Under the pieces are notes generated by a model. The model worked only from the letters and a program-made list of their open reading frames with translations. It was not told the DNA's origin and ran no database searches. A DNA stretch of 62,457 nucleotides, taken from positions 1-62,457 of the forward strand of contig CANRFJ010000018.1 of the NCBI GenBank assembly GCA_947629865.1. The letters are read 5' to 3'. Origin of the DNA: an uncultured Lachnospiraceae bacterium. GTDB lineage: Bacteria > Bacillota > Clostridia > Lachnospirales > Lachnospiraceae. Shown piece by piece: positions 33,328 through 42,232 of the stretch. A program made the translations under genes and the position numbers. Position 1 is the stretch's first letter. Every line of letters begins with the position of its first letter.

Positions 33328-34620
33328 ATGAGAGCGGCGTTTCTTACTCTTGGCTGTAAGGTGAATTTTTACGAGACGGAGAAAATGAAGGAGCAGTTCC
33401 GGAAGCGGGGCTTTGAAATTGTGGGCTTTGACGAGCGGGCGGAGGTTTATATCGTCAATACCTGCACGGTGACAAATATTGCCGACCGGAAGTCCAGGCA
33501 GATGCTTCACAGAGCCCGTAAGAAAAATCCGGACGGCATTGTGGCGGCGGTCGGGTGCTATGCGGAGAGCGACGGGGAGAGGCTGCGGGCGGATCCGGCC
33601 GTTGACGCCGTGTTTTCCAATAATGAGAAGGCGGAGCTGGCGGATAAGATCATCGAGGCGTTCGGGCTGTCCGTCGAGCCGTGCGGGGACTTTCCTCCGC
33701 CGGAGAGGGAGCGAACCAGAGCTTACATAAAGATTCAGGACGGGTGCAACCAGTTTTGCACCTACTGTATGATTCCGTATGTGCGCGGGCGCGGAGCGCT
33801 GTCCAGTATGCCGGAGGACGAGGTCGTGGCCCAGATGGAAGAACTGGCTCTCCGGGGGGTGCGGGAGGTGGTTTTCACGGGGATTCATCTCTCCTCCTAC
33901 GGCGTGGATCTCGCCGGAGAGAAAAATTTTGTGCGCCTCGGAGGGAGGCCGCTCGCAGAACTTCTGCGGCGTGCGGCGGCGGTTGACGGGATCGAGAGGA
34001 TCCGCCTCAGTTCTCTGGAACCGAGGATAATCACAGAAGAATTTCTGGAAAAGATTGCGGACATATCAAAAATCTGCCCACATTTTCATTTATCATTACA
34101 GAGTGGATGCGATGCGGTTCTGGAGAGAATGAACCGTCACTATACCACGGAGGAATATTATGAGAAGGTGGAGCTTCTGAGGCGCTGCTTTGACAATCCG
34201 GCAATTACCACAGATGTGATCGTGGGATTTCCGGGCGAGAGCGAGGAGGAATTTGCACAGACCAGAAAATATCTGTCACGGCTCCGGCTGGCGGATATCC
34301 ATGTATTTCCCTACTCGCCCCGGGCGGGGACGAGGGCGGCGGCGATGGAAGATCAGGTGGCGGGAGACGTAAAAAAGGCCCGCAGCGAGCTCCTTCTGGC
34401 AGACACGGAGGATTACCGTCGGGCGTACGCGGAGACATTCCTTGGAAAGCGCGAGAGGGTACTCTTTGAGGAGGAGGCCGACGAGGGGGGAAGAAGGTAT
34501 CTGACGGGGCACAATGAGCGCTATGTAAAGATTGGCGTACCGCTCTCCGAGGCGCGGAAAAGAAACTGGCGGGAAAACGAAATCCACCTGGTAACGGTGG
34601 AGAAAGTGATGAAAAAGTAG
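33328..34620 (+). CDS. mtaB: tRNA t6A37 methylthiotransferase
   Basis: A 430-residue radical SAM enzyme that turns t6A into ms2t6A at tRNA position 37. The N-terminal methylthiotransferase domain has LGCKVNFYE, VNTCTVTN and VGCYAE, with its three cluster cysteines. The radical SAM motif is CNQFCTYCMIPYVRGRG near residue 140. A C-terminal TRAM-like segment has REDNEIHLV-type features. Several related subfamilies exist, and MtaB fits best by length and the LGCKVN start. AGGAGG lies five bases before the ATG. Confidence 0.93.
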   Translation: MRAAFLTLGCKVNFYETEKMKEQFRKRGFEIVGFDERAEVYIVNTCTVTNIADRKSRQMLHRARKKNPDGIVAAVGCYAESDGERLRADPAVDAVFSNNEKAELADKIIEAFGLSVEPCGDFPPPERERTRAYIKIQDGCNQFCTYCMIPYVRGRGALSSMPEDEVVAQMEELALRGVREVVFTGIHLSSYGVDLAGEKNFVRLGGRPLAELLRRAAAVDGIERIRLSSLEPRIITEEFLEKIADISKICPHFHLSLQSGCDAVLERMNRHYTTEEYYEKVELLRRCFDNPAITTDVIVGFPGESEEEFAQTRKYLSRLRLADIHVFPYSPRAGTRAAAMEDQVAGDVKKARSELLLADTEDYRRAYAETFLGKRERVLFEEEADEGGRRYLTGHNERYVKIGVPLSEARKRNWRENEIHLVTVEKVMKK

Positions 34621-34649
34621 TTGCTAATTTTGGACGGATATATTACAAT
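34621..34649 (+). promoter_or_regulatory. sigma-A promoter of the ireB-ruvX cluster
   Basis: TTGCTA (34621-34626), a 17-base spacer and TACAAT (34644-34649), starting directly after the mtaB stop. Confidence 0.6.
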
Positions 34650-34692
34650 GAAGGTAATTCGGAGATGAATTGCTGGGAAGGGACGTGACAAT

Positions 34693-34965
34693 ATGCAGGA
34701 ATTTAACAATACACAATACTTTAAGGTAGATGTGGACAGCGACTATGATGTCCGGGACGTGATTTCTTCCGTCTATACGGCTCTGACGGAAAAGGGCTAC
34801 AATCCGGTCAATCAGATTGTGGGCTATCTCATGTCTGGCGACCCGACCTATATAACCAGCCATAAAGGCGCCCGCAGTCTCATTATGCGCGCAGAGCGCG
34901 ATGAGATCATAGAGGTATTTCTGGAGGATTACATCGAGAACAACCTGAAAGAGCAGGGAAAGTGA
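34693..34965 (+). CDS. ireB: IreB family regulatory phosphoprotein
   Basis: A 90-residue protein of the UPF0297/DUF965 family. Its N-terminus [11 protein letters not shown] and the core [26 protein letters not shown] are strongly conserved. In Enterococcus, IreB is phosphorylated on threonine by the kinase IreK and lowers cephalosporin resistance; the Thr just before QYF is in the expected place. It corresponds to Bacillus yrzL. The ruvX start follows at once. Confidence 0.94.
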   Translation: MQEFNNTQYFKVDVDSDYDVRDVISSVYTALTEKGYNPVNQIVGYLMSGDPTYITSHKGARSLIMRAERDEIIEVFLEDYIENNLKEQGK

Positions 34966-34966
34966 T

Positions 34967-35398
34967 TTGAAGATCATGGGACTTGACTACGGTTCTGTCA
35001 CCGTCGGCGTGGCAATCAGCGATTCCATGCTGCTGACGGCGCAGCCCGTTGAAGTTATAAAAAGAAAGCGAGAAGACAAGCTACGGCAGACTCTTGCCCG
35101 CATCGAGCAGCTTGCGGCGGAGAACGAAGTGGAGCGTATTGTACTGGGCTTTCCAAAGAATATGAACAATTCGGAGGGAGAGCGGGTACAGCGCACAAAA
35201 GAATTTATGGATAAACTGATAGCCAGGACGGGACTGGAGGTCGTGCTGTGGGACGAGCGGCTCAGTACCGTTTCCGCTATGGACGTGTTGAAGGAGGCCG
35301 GCGTGCGCCGCGAGAACCGGAAGGAGTATGTGGACAAAATGGCAGCCTCCCTTATTTTGCAGGGCTATCTGGATTCCATTCGTGACACTGACCGATAA
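34967..35398 (+). CDS. ruvX: Holliday junction resolvase-like protein / pre-16S rRNA nuclease
   Basis: A 143-residue RNase H-fold protein (YqgF/YrrK). The TTG start at 34967 has AGGGAAAG upstream. Key pieces are [16 protein letters not shown] with the first Asp, LGFPKNMN, and [14 protein letters not shown]. The protein matures the 5' end of 16S rRNA in E. coli. It follows ireB by one base, as in Bacillus. Confidence 0.94.
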   Translation: MKIMGLDYGSVTVGVAISDSMLLTAQPVEVIKRKREDKLRQTLARIEQLAAENEVERIVLGFPKNMNNSEGERVQRTKEFMDKLIARTGLEVVLWDERLSTVSAMDVLKEAGVRRENRKEYVDKMAASLILQGYLDSIRDTDR

Positions 35399-35462
35399 GA
35401 GTGTCATATCAGGACAATATCATAAGAAGGAAAGAGACAATCACTTTGGAACGGAGGAGAGA

Positions 35463-35729
35463 ATGACAGAAAGTGGTAAAATCACACTTACTGCTGATGA
35501 TGGCAGTGAGGAGGTTTTTTTTGTGCTGGAAAAAGCGGAAATTGCAGGGAATTCGTATCTTTTGGTGACGGATTCCGGAGAGGACGAGGCCCAGGCGCTG
35601 ATTCTCAGGCAGATGGAAGCGGGGGATACGGCGGCCTATGAGCCGGTAGAGGACGAAAAGGAACTAAAAATTCTGTCCGGTTATTTTGAGGAATTGCTGG
35701 ACAATGATGTTGAAATAAGATTAGAATAG
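35463..35729 (+). CDS. DUF1292 family protein (YrzB-like)
   Basis: An 88-residue acidic protein. ATG 35463 is chosen for GGAGG at 35453-35457. It has the beta-strand pattern of the family: ITLTADDGSEEVFFVLE, NSYLLVTD and the C-terminal LSGYFEELLD. The family occurs beside ireB and ruvX in many Firmicutes. Its function is not known. Confidence 0.9.
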   Translation: MTESGKITLTADDGSEEVFFVLEKAEIAGNSYLLVTDSGEDEAQALILRQMEAGDTAAYEPVEDEKELKILSGYFEELLDNDVEIRLE

Positions 35730-35742
35730 AGAGGTGTAATTT

Positions 35743-37416
35743 TTGAAAAGGAAAGAAAAAACGGGAAATGAGCACATAAGAATCGTTCCACTGGGAGGAC
35801 TGGAACAGATTGGCATGAACATCACGATTTTTGAGACGGATACAAGTATTATCGTCGTGGACTGCGGACTGGCATTTCCGGAGGACGACATGCTGGGAGT
35901 GGATCTGGTTATTCCGGATATCACGTATCTGCAGGACAACAGGGAAAAGGTCAAGGGTTTTGTCATTACCCATGGGCACGAGGATCACATCGGCTCCCTT
36001 CCCTATGTGCTGCAGCAGATCAACGTACCGATTTATGCCACAAAGCTTACCATGGCGATTATCGAGAACAAACTGAAGGAACACAATCTGTTAAACACTG
36101 TGAAGCGGAAGGTAGTGACCTATGGGCAGTATATCAACCTGGGAGATTTCCGCATTGAATTTATCCGCACAAACCACAGTATCGCCGATTCGGCCGCGCT
36201 GGCCATTTACACGCCGGCGGGGGTTATCGTCCACACCGGCGACTTCAAGGTGGATTACACGCCGGTGTACGGCGACACCATCGATCTGGCTCGGTTCGGG
36301 GAGCTGGGCAAAAAGGGAGTGCTGGCGCTGATGTGCGACAGTACCAACGTGCTGAAGCCGGGCTTTACCATGTCAGAGCGCACAGTCGGTAAGACATTTG
36401 ACAATATCTTTGAGGAAAATGCAAAGAGCCGCATTATTGTAGCTACCTTTGCCTCGAATGTAGACCGGGTGCAGCAGATTATCAACTCCGCCCAAAAGCA
36501 GAACCGGAAAGTAGTCATCGAGGGGCGGAGCATGGTAAATATTGTCAACACGGCGATAGAACTGGGATATATCCAGGTGCCGGATAATATGATTATCCAG
36601 CTGGAGGAGATGAAAAATTACACCGACGATCAGCTGGTGCTGATTACCACCGGAAGCCAGGGCGAGTCCATGGCGGCGCTGTCGCGGATTGCCGCTTCCA
36701 TTCACCGCAAGATCACGATCATGCCGGGCGATGTGGTAATTTTCAGCTCCCGTCCAATTCCGGGCAACGAGAAGTCGGTCTCCAAGGTCATCAACGAACT
36801 CTCCCAGAAGGGGGCCAAGGTGATTATTCAGGACACCCATGTGTCGGGACATGCCTGTGAGGAGGAAGTGAAGCTGATTTACTCTCTGGTTAAACCGAAG
36901 TTTGCCATTCCGGTACACGGAGAATACCGCCATCTTCTGGGACAGAGCGAGGTGGCGCAGAAGATGGGCGTGCCGAAGGAAAATGTAATAATTCTCCGCT
37001 CCGGCGAAGTGCTGCAGATGACGCCGGACAGCGCCAAGGTAGTGGGGACGGTACAGGCGCAGGGCATCATGGTAGACGGTCTGGGAGTCGGCGACGTGGG
37101 CAACATTGTGCTCCGCGACCGCCAGCACCTGTCGGAAAACGGCCTGCTGGTAGTAGTGCTGACACTGGAGAAGGGTTCCAATCTGATTTTATCCGGGCCG
37201 GATATCGTCTCCCGCGGATTTGTCTATGTGAGGGAGTCGGAAAATCTCATGGACGAGTGCCGCGAGGTGGTAAATATCGCCCTGGATCGTCTCTATGACA
37301 GGGGCGTTACCGACTGGGGCCGCATGAAAACAGAAATCAAAGATTCCCTGAATGATTTTCTCTGGAAGAAGACGAAAAGGAATCCGATGATTCTCCCGAT
37401 CATTATGGAGGTATAG
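35743..37416 (+). CDS. rnj: ribonuclease J
   Basis: A 557-residue metallo-beta-lactamase-fold nuclease with 5'-exonuclease and endonuclease activity in mRNA turnover. The TTG at 35743 has GAGAGGTG upstream. The zinc motif is THGHEDHIGSLPY near residue 77, with HTGDFKVDYTP near 165. The beta-CASP domain has ATFASNVDRVQQI and QGESMAALSRIA, and a C-terminal part contains LVVVLTLEKG. It lies within a cluster where relatives such as Bacillus lack it. The next gene starts six bases after its stop. Confidence 0.94.
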   Translation: MKRKEKTGNEHIRIVPLGGLEQIGMNITIFETDTSIIVVDCGLAFPEDDMLGVDLVIPDITYLQDNREKVKGFVITHGHEDHIGSLPYVLQQINVPIYATKLTMAIIENKLKEHNLLNTVKRKVVTYGQYINLGDFRIEFIRTNHSIADSAALAIYTPAGVIVHTGDFKVDYTPVYGDTIDLARFGELGKKGVLALMCDSTNVLKPGFTMSERTVGKTFDNIFEENAKSRIIVATFASNVDRVQQIINSAQKQNRKVVIEGRSMVNIVNTAIELGYIQVPDNMIIQLEEMKNYTDDQLVLITTGSQGESMAALSRIAASIHRKITIMPGDVVIFSSRPIPGNEKSVSKVINELSQKGAKVIIQDTHVSGHACEEEVKLIYSLVKPKFAIPVHGEYRHLLGQSEVAQKMGVPKENVIILRSGEVLQMTPDSAKVVGTVQAQGIMVDGLGVGDVGNIVLRDRQHLSENGLLVVVLTLEKGSNLILSGPDIVSRGFVYVRESENLMDECREVVNIALDRLYDRGVTDWGRMKTEIKDSLNDFLWKKTKRNPMILPIIMEV

Positions 37417-37422
37417 ATTGCT

Positions 37423-37782
37423 ATGCTGAGGGCGGTGCGAGCCATATTGATAGTGTTGCTGAACATGATATTTTATGGTCTGGTGGTATTCGGAGGTGTT
37501 CAGCTCTGCCATGCCGGATATTCCTTTGCCTATGACGTGCTGGGGGACACTGCGGTGGAGATGCCGCCGGGTGAGACGAGGACGATCACCATCAGGAAGG
37601 ACGAGGACGAATTTGCGGTGGCCGGCAAGCTGGCCAGGCAGCATTTAGTCCGGAACCGGTATTCCTTCTATCTGCGGCTGCGGCTGCAGGAGAGCGGGAG
37701 GTCTCCGGTAAAGCCGGGGAATTATACCCTTAACAGCAGTATGACGTATGGGGAAATAGCAGATATCATCTGCCCGACATAG
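37423..37782 (+). CDS. short MltG/YceG-like membrane protein without transglycosylase domain
   Basis: A 119-residue protein with one membrane span (about 5-30) and a small extracellular domain. IRKDEDEFAVAGKLARQHLVRNRYSFYLRLRL and KPGNYTLNSSMTYGEIADII correspond in pieces to the LysM-like N-terminal part of MltG. The catalytic Glu-containing YceG domain is missing. It sits where Bacillus has yrrL (mltG), so it may be a shortened or specialised relative. The 3' end of the frame lies within a strong terminator hairpin. Confidence 0.75.
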   Translation: MLRAVRAILIVLLNMIFYGLVVFGGVQLCHAGYSFAYDVLGDTAVEMPPGETRTITIRKDEDEFAVAGKLARQHLVRNRYSFYLRLRLQESGRSPVKPGNYTLNSSMTYGEIADIICPT

Positions 37783-37796
37783 GGCAGATGTTTTTT
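37767..37796 (+). terminator. rho-independent terminator overlapping the MltG-like stop
   Basis: CATCTGCCC (37767-37775) pairs with GGGCAGATG (37782-37790), followed by TTTTTT (37791-37796). The stop codon TAG is within it. Confidence 0.9.
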
Positions 37797-37824
37797 CGCA
37801 GTGGAGCGAGGAGTGGAGGCAGGA

Positions 37825-38472
37825 GTGGATCAGGATAGGATAGAAGTATTTTTAGAGCAGTTCCGGCGGGAGGATCCCCCCTATATCCGTGCGCTGGCCC
37901 AAAAAGCGGCGGCGGACGGGGTGCCGATTATCCGGACGGGGACGCAGGACGTACTGCGGTTTCTTCTGCGCACCAGAAAGCCGGAGCGGGTTCTGGAGGT
38001 GGGGACGGCCGTGGGCTACTCCGCCCTGTTTATGAAGGAATGTCTGCCGGACACAAGCCGGATTACAACTGTAGAAAAAGTGGAGATGCGCCTGAGGGAA
38101 GCCAGAAAAAATCTGGCCGCGCACGATGAGGGAAAGCAGATACGCCTGCTGGAGGGAGAGGCGGCAGAATGGCTATCTGCTCTTGTAGAAAGGAAAGAGA
38201 CCTTTGACTTTGTCTTTATGGACGCGGCCAAGGGGCAGTATCTGAATTTCCTTCCGGCAGTTATTTCCCTGTTAGAGCCGGGGGGACTGTTGGTATCGGA
38301 TAATATATGGCATGAGGGGGACGTGCTCGAATCCCGCTATGCGGTAAACCGCCGCGACCGGACGATCCACGGGCGCATGAGGGAATACCTGCATGTGATT
38401 ACCCACCATGAGAGGCTGGAGACACTGTGCCTCCCCGTGGGGGACGGCATGACGATCAGCGAGAGGCTCTGA
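37825..38472 (+). CDS. trmR: tRNA 5-hydroxyuridine methyltransferase-like O-methyltransferase
   Basis: A 215-residue AdoMet-dependent class I methyltransferase (Methyltransf_3). GTG 37825 is favoured by GGAGG five bases upstream; GTG 37801 and 37813 are also possible. The AdoMet site has VLEVGTAVGYSALFM, and FVFMDAAKGQYLNFL and LLVSDNIWHEGDV mark the metal-binding region. In Bacillus the homologue TrmR (YrrM) methylates 5-hydroxyuridine at the tRNA wobble position, and its partners are U32-family proteins. The U32 gene next door supports this call. A terminator just upstream implies a separate promoter, which I could not identify. Confidence 0.85.
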   Translation: MDQDRIEVFLEQFRREDPPYIRALAQKAAADGVPIIRTGTQDVLRFLLRTRKPERVLEVGTAVGYSALFMKECLPDTSRITTVEKVEMRLREARKNLAAHDEGKQIRLLEGEAAEWLSALVERKETFDFVFMDAAKGQYLNFLPAVISLLEPGGLLVSDNIWHEGDVLESRYAVNRRDRTIHGRMREYLHVITHHERLETLCLPVGDGMTISERL

Positions 38473-38574
38473 GCAGATTTTTCACAGACACATGGCATAA
38501 GATGTGACGTGCGACGCGGGATATGGCGCATGACAGGGATGCGGTTCAGGGATATAAAGAGAGGAAGGACGGAT

Positions 38575-39810
38575 ATGAAGAAACCGGAGATTCTGGCGCC
38601 GGCCGGCAGTCTGGAGGCGCTGAGGACGGCTCTCCGCTACGGAGCGGACGCCGTATATATCGGCGGCGAGATGTATGGCCTCAGGGCCAAGGCGAAGAAC
38701 TTTCCGCCGGAGGATATGAGGAAGGGAATCGCCCTCGCCCATGAAATGGGGAAAAAGGTATATGTGACAGCGAATATCACCGCCCACAACCGGGACATGG
38801 AAGGGGTGGAAGGTTATTTTCGGGAGCTAAAGGAGATGGGGCCGGATGCGCTGATTATCTCGGATCCCGGCGTACTTATGGCCGCCAGAGAGATATGCCC
38901 CGAAATAGACATACACATCAGCACCCAGGCCAACAACGTCAACGCCATGGCTTTCCGCTTCTGGAAGGAGCAGGGGGCGGTCAGAGTGGTGACGGCAAGG
39001 GAACTCTCCCTGGAGGAAATCGCGGAGATCGACGCGCAGATTCCGGAGGATCTGGAGATAGAGACCTTTGTTCACGGGGCCATGTGCATCTCCTACTCCG
39101 GACGGTGTCTGCTGAGCAATTATTTTACCGGACGCGACGCCAATCTGGGGGCCTGCACCCACCCGTGCCGCTGGAAGTATTATGTCATGGAGGAAACGCG
39201 GCCGGGACTTTATCTGCCAATCGAGGAAAACGAGCGGGGGACTTATATTTTTAACTCAAAGGATTTGTGCATGATTGAGCACATTCCGGAACTGGTGGCG
39301 GCGGGGATAGACAGCTTTAAGATCGAGGGACGCATGAAGACGGCGCTCTATGTGGCCGTCACAACCAGAACCTATCGGCAGGCGTTAGACGATTATTTTG
39401 AGAGTCCGGAGAAATACAGGAGCCGGCTTCCCTGGTACAGAGATGAGATTTCCCGCTGTACCTGCCGACAGTTTACCACGGGCTTTTTCTTCGGAGCGGC
39501 CACGGAGGAGACGCAGGTGTATGATTCGGCCGTCTACACAAGCGAGTCGGTATACCTCGGAGTGGTGGAGGAAATTCTGCCGGACGGTCTGGTGGTATTC
39601 CGCCAGAAAAATAAATTTGCAGTGGGGGACAGAATCAAAATCATGGGGGCTTCCGGAGAAAACACAGAGGCGGCCGTGCTGGCGATGTACGACGAGCGCG
39701 GAAACGAGATTGAAAGCTGTCCGCACCCGCAGGAGAAAATTCTCATGAGGCTGGATGCGGAGCCGGAGGTCGGCGACATTATGCGGAAGGATGTCGAGGC
39801 GGACGCTTGA
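38575..39810 (+). CDS. U32 family protein, TrhP-like tRNA hydroxylation factor
   Basis: A 411-residue protein of the former peptidase U32 family. ATG 38575 is preferred, with GGAAGGA before it. It starts with the conserved PEILAPAGSLEALRTALRYGADAVYIGG. It has FVHGAMCISYSGRCLLSN and GACTHPCRWKYY near residue 180, with cysteines expected to bind an iron-sulfur cluster. Homologues TrhP/YrrN/YrrO form 5-hydroxyuridine at tRNA position 34 from prephenate, the substrate of TrmR. Only one U32 gene is here, against two in Bacillus. Confidence 0.88.
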   Translation: MKKPEILAPAGSLEALRTALRYGADAVYIGGEMYGLRAKAKNFPPEDMRKGIALAHEMGKKVYVTANITAHNRDMEGVEGYFRELKEMGPDALIISDPGVLMAAREICPEIDIHISTQANNVNAMAFRFWKEQGAVRVVTARELSLEEIAEIDAQIPEDLEIETFVHGAMCISYSGRCLLSNYFTGRDANLGACTHPCRWKYYVMEETRPGLYLPIEENERGTYIFNSKDLCMIEHIPELVAAGIDSFKIEGRMKTALYVAVTTRTYRQALDDYFESPEKYRSRLPWYRDEISRCTCRQFTTGFFFGAATEETQVYDSAVYTSESVYLGVVEEILPDGLVVFRQKNKFAVGDRIKIMGASGENTEAAVLAMYDERGNEIESCPHPQEKILMRLDAEPEVGDIMRKDVEADA

Positions 39811-39825
39811 GAACGGGAGGCAGAG

Positions 39826-40842
39826 ATGAGTGTAAAGACAGAAGTGCTGAAATTGCTGGAGGCCAATCGGGGCCGCGGCATCTCCGGACAGGAGATGGCG
39901 GATCGCCTGGGCGTCACCAGGGCGGCCGTCTGGAAGGCGGTGAAAAGCCTGCGGAGCGCGGGATATGTCGTGGAGGCAGGAAACAGCCGCGGGTATCAGC
40001 TGGGACGGGACAGCGATTTGCTTTCGGCGGAGGGAATCGGACTGGGAATACAGCCGCAATACCGGAGCAGTGAGATATATGTGCGCAAGTGCGTGGACTC
40101 TACGAACCAGGAGGTGAAGCGTCTGGCGCTGGAGGGGGGAAGCCAGGGGTTAGTCGTCCTGGCAGAGCAGCAGACAGCGGGCAGAGGACGGCGCGGCAGA
40201 AGCTTTGTGTCCCCGCCGGGCACGGGCATATATATGAGCGTATTGTTCCGCCCCTCGCCGGAGAGCGGGCAGTCCGGAGACGTGGTTCTGATGACTACGG
40301 CGGCCTCGGTGGCAGTGTGCCGGGCCATACGCCGTATGTGCGGCGCAGAACCGGAGATCAAGTGGGTAAACGACGTCTATCTCAGGGGCAAAAAGATATG
40401 CGGTATCCTCACAGAGGCCGTGTCAGATGTGGAGAGCGGACGGATCGATACGGTAGTAGTCGGTATTGGGATTAATTACCGGGAACCGGAGGGGGGATTT
40501 CCGGAGGAGCTGCGCGGCACGGTGGGGGCGGTATACGCGGGGGAGAGCTCTCCCGTCACCAGAAATGAGCTGGCGGCGGCCGTGCTGAATGAATTGTTTG
40601 CCCTGTATGATACCCTGACTGAGCGGACTTTTCTGGAGGATTACCGGAGCTGGTCAATGGTGCTGGGACGGGAGGTGCGCTTTACATCTTCCGGAGCGGG
40701 AGCGGACGCCGCGGAGTGGGAGTGCGGCCGCGCGGTGGATATTGACGACAGGGGCGGCCTTGTCGTGGAAAAGAGCGATGGTTCCAGGCAGGTATTGAGC
40801 ACCGGAGAGATCACCCTGCGGGTTTCTCCCAAGGAGGCGTAA
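39826..40842 (+). CDS. birA: biotin-protein ligase and biotin operon repressor
   Basis: A 338-residue bifunctional BirA. Residues about 1-60 are a winged helix (MADRLGVTRAAVWKAVKSLRSAG) for DNA binding. The ligase domain has the biotinyl-AMP site GRGRRGRSFVSPPGTGIYMS near 122-141 and KWVNDVYLRGKKICGILTEA. A small C-terminal domain follows. It should attach biotin to carboxylases and repress biotin genes when biotin is ample. No biotin gene is in the window. The hflX start touches its stop. Confidence 0.95.
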   Translation: MSVKTEVLKLLEANRGRGISGQEMADRLGVTRAAVWKAVKSLRSAGYVVEAGNSRGYQLGRDSDLLSAEGIGLGIQPQYRSSEIYVRKCVDSTNQEVKRLALEGGSQGLVVLAEQQTAGRGRRGRSFVSPPGTGIYMSVLFRPSPESGQSGDVVLMTTAASVAVCRAIRRMCGAEPEIKWVNDVYLRGKKICGILTEAVSDVESGRIDTVVVGIGINYREPEGGFPEELRGTVGAVYAGESSPVTRNELAAAVLNELFALYDTLTERTFLEDYRSWSMVLGREVRFTSSGAGADAAEWECGRAVDIDDRGGLVVEKSDGSRQVLSTGEITLRVSPKEA

Positions 40843-42102
40843 ATGGCAGAGATATTTGAGACGGAAGAAAAGAGGGAGCAGGTCGTGCTGGTGGCCGTAG
40901 ATGCGGGGGAGAATCCCGCCGACGCAGAGGCCTCTCTGGACGAACTGCAGGAACTGGCGGAGACGGCGGGAGCCACGGCGGTGGGGCGGCTGATCCAGAG
41001 ACGGGAGGCCTTCCACCCCGGCACTTATATAGGAAAGGGAAAAATCGGGGAGCTGTCCCTTCTTGTACGGGAGAGTCAGGCAGATGCGGTTATATGTGAT
41101 GACGAGCTGTCTCCGGCCCAGATCACCAATCTCTCTGAAATACTGCAGGTAAAGATTCTGGACAGGACGGCGCTCATTCTGGACATATTTGCGGCCCACG
41201 CCAGAACCAGCGAGGGAAAACTCCAGGTGGAGCTGGCTCAGCTTCGGTATCGGGCCTCGCGGCTCACGGGCTTTGGAAAAGCGATGTCGCGTCTGGGCGG
41301 CGGCATTGGAACCAGAGGCCCCGGCGAGAAAAAACTGGAGGTGGACAGGCGGCTGATCCAGAACAGGATTTCCCTCTTGAACCGGCAGCTGAAAGAGGTG
41401 GTGCAAAACCGCGATACCATGCGGCGGCAGAGAACCCGTAGCCAGATTCCCACGGTGGCGATCGTGGGTTATACCAATGCGGGGAAATCCACCCTTTTGA
41501 ATGTGCTGACACAGTCGGAGGTGCTGGAGGAGGACAAGCTGTTTGCCACGCTGGATCCCACCACCCGCAGCCTTGAGATGGAGGACGGGCAGAAGTTTTT
41601 GTTCACGGACACGGTGGGATTTATCAGCAAGCTGCCCCATCAGTTGATAAGGGCGTTCCGCTCCACGCTGGAGGAGGCAAAATATGCGGATCTGATCCTG
41701 CATGTGGTAGACGTCTCAAACCCGCGTCGGGAAAAGCAGATGGAAGTGGTATACGATACGCTGGAAAAACTGGATATCAAGGGCAGGCCGGTGATTACCG
41801 TGTTCAATAAAATCGACGCGGTTCAGGACGGAGCGGAGCCCATGTCGCCGTGCGGCCTGAGGGACAATAAGAGCGACGCCACAGTGGCGGTCTCCGCCAG
41901 AGAGGGCCTTGGCCTGGAAAAACTGCTGGAAAAAATTACCGAGCTGTCAGAGGCGGGGTTTGTCACGATCGAGAAGGTTTTTTCTTATGAGGAGGCCGGC
42001 AGAATCCAGCAGATACGGCAGCAGGGCCGGCTGGAGGCGGAGGAGTACCGGGAAGACGGCATTTTTGTCCGTGCCTCCGTGCCGCCCTCGCTTTATCTGT
42101 AG
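40843..42102 (+). CDS. hflX: GTPase HflX
   Basis: A 419-residue ribosome-associated GTPase that splits stalled 70S ribosomes. The N-terminal domain has HPGTYIGKGK and DELSPAQITNL, and LGGGIGTRGPGEKKLE is a family hallmark. The G domain follows: GYTNAGKSTLLN (G1) near residue 211, FTDTVGFI (G3) and NKID (G4). AAGGAGG within the end of birA serves as ribosome site, so the two are co-expressed. Confidence 0.95.
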   Translation: MAEIFETEEKREQVVLVAVDAGENPADAEASLDELQELAETAGATAVGRLIQRREAFHPGTYIGKGKIGELSLLVRESQADAVICDDELSPAQITNLSEILQVKILDRTALILDIFAAHARTSEGKLQVELAQLRYRASRLTGFGKAMSRLGGGIGTRGPGEKKLEVDRRLIQNRISLLNRQLKEVVQNRDTMRRQRTRSQIPTVAIVGYTNAGKSTLLNVLTQSEVLEEDKLFATLDPTTRSLEMEDGQKFLFTDTVGFISKLPHQLIRAFRSTLEEAKYADLILHVVDVSNPRREKQMEVVYDTLEKLDIKGRPVITVFNKIDAVQDGAEPMSPCGLRDNKSDATVAVSAREGLGLEKLLEKITELSEAGFVTIEKVFSYEEAGRIQQIRQQGRLEAEEYREDGIFVRASVPPSLYL

Positions 42103-42177
42103 CGGAGGGGAGCCGCTTGCGCTTAGAAAAAACATTTCGCGCAAATCTCTTGCAAGTCACTTTCATAATTGATAAAA

Positions 42178-42183
42178 TATAAT
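42178..42183 (+). promoter_or_regulatory. -10 box before the chemoreceptor gene
   Basis: TATAAT, 49 bases before the start. The nearest -35-like TTGCAA is 22 bases away, too far, so this is only a partial promoter match. Confidence 0.3.
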
Positions 42184-42232
42184 CAGATACACAGGGCCAT
42201 TTGGGACGGCCGGAAAGGATAAGGAATACAGT

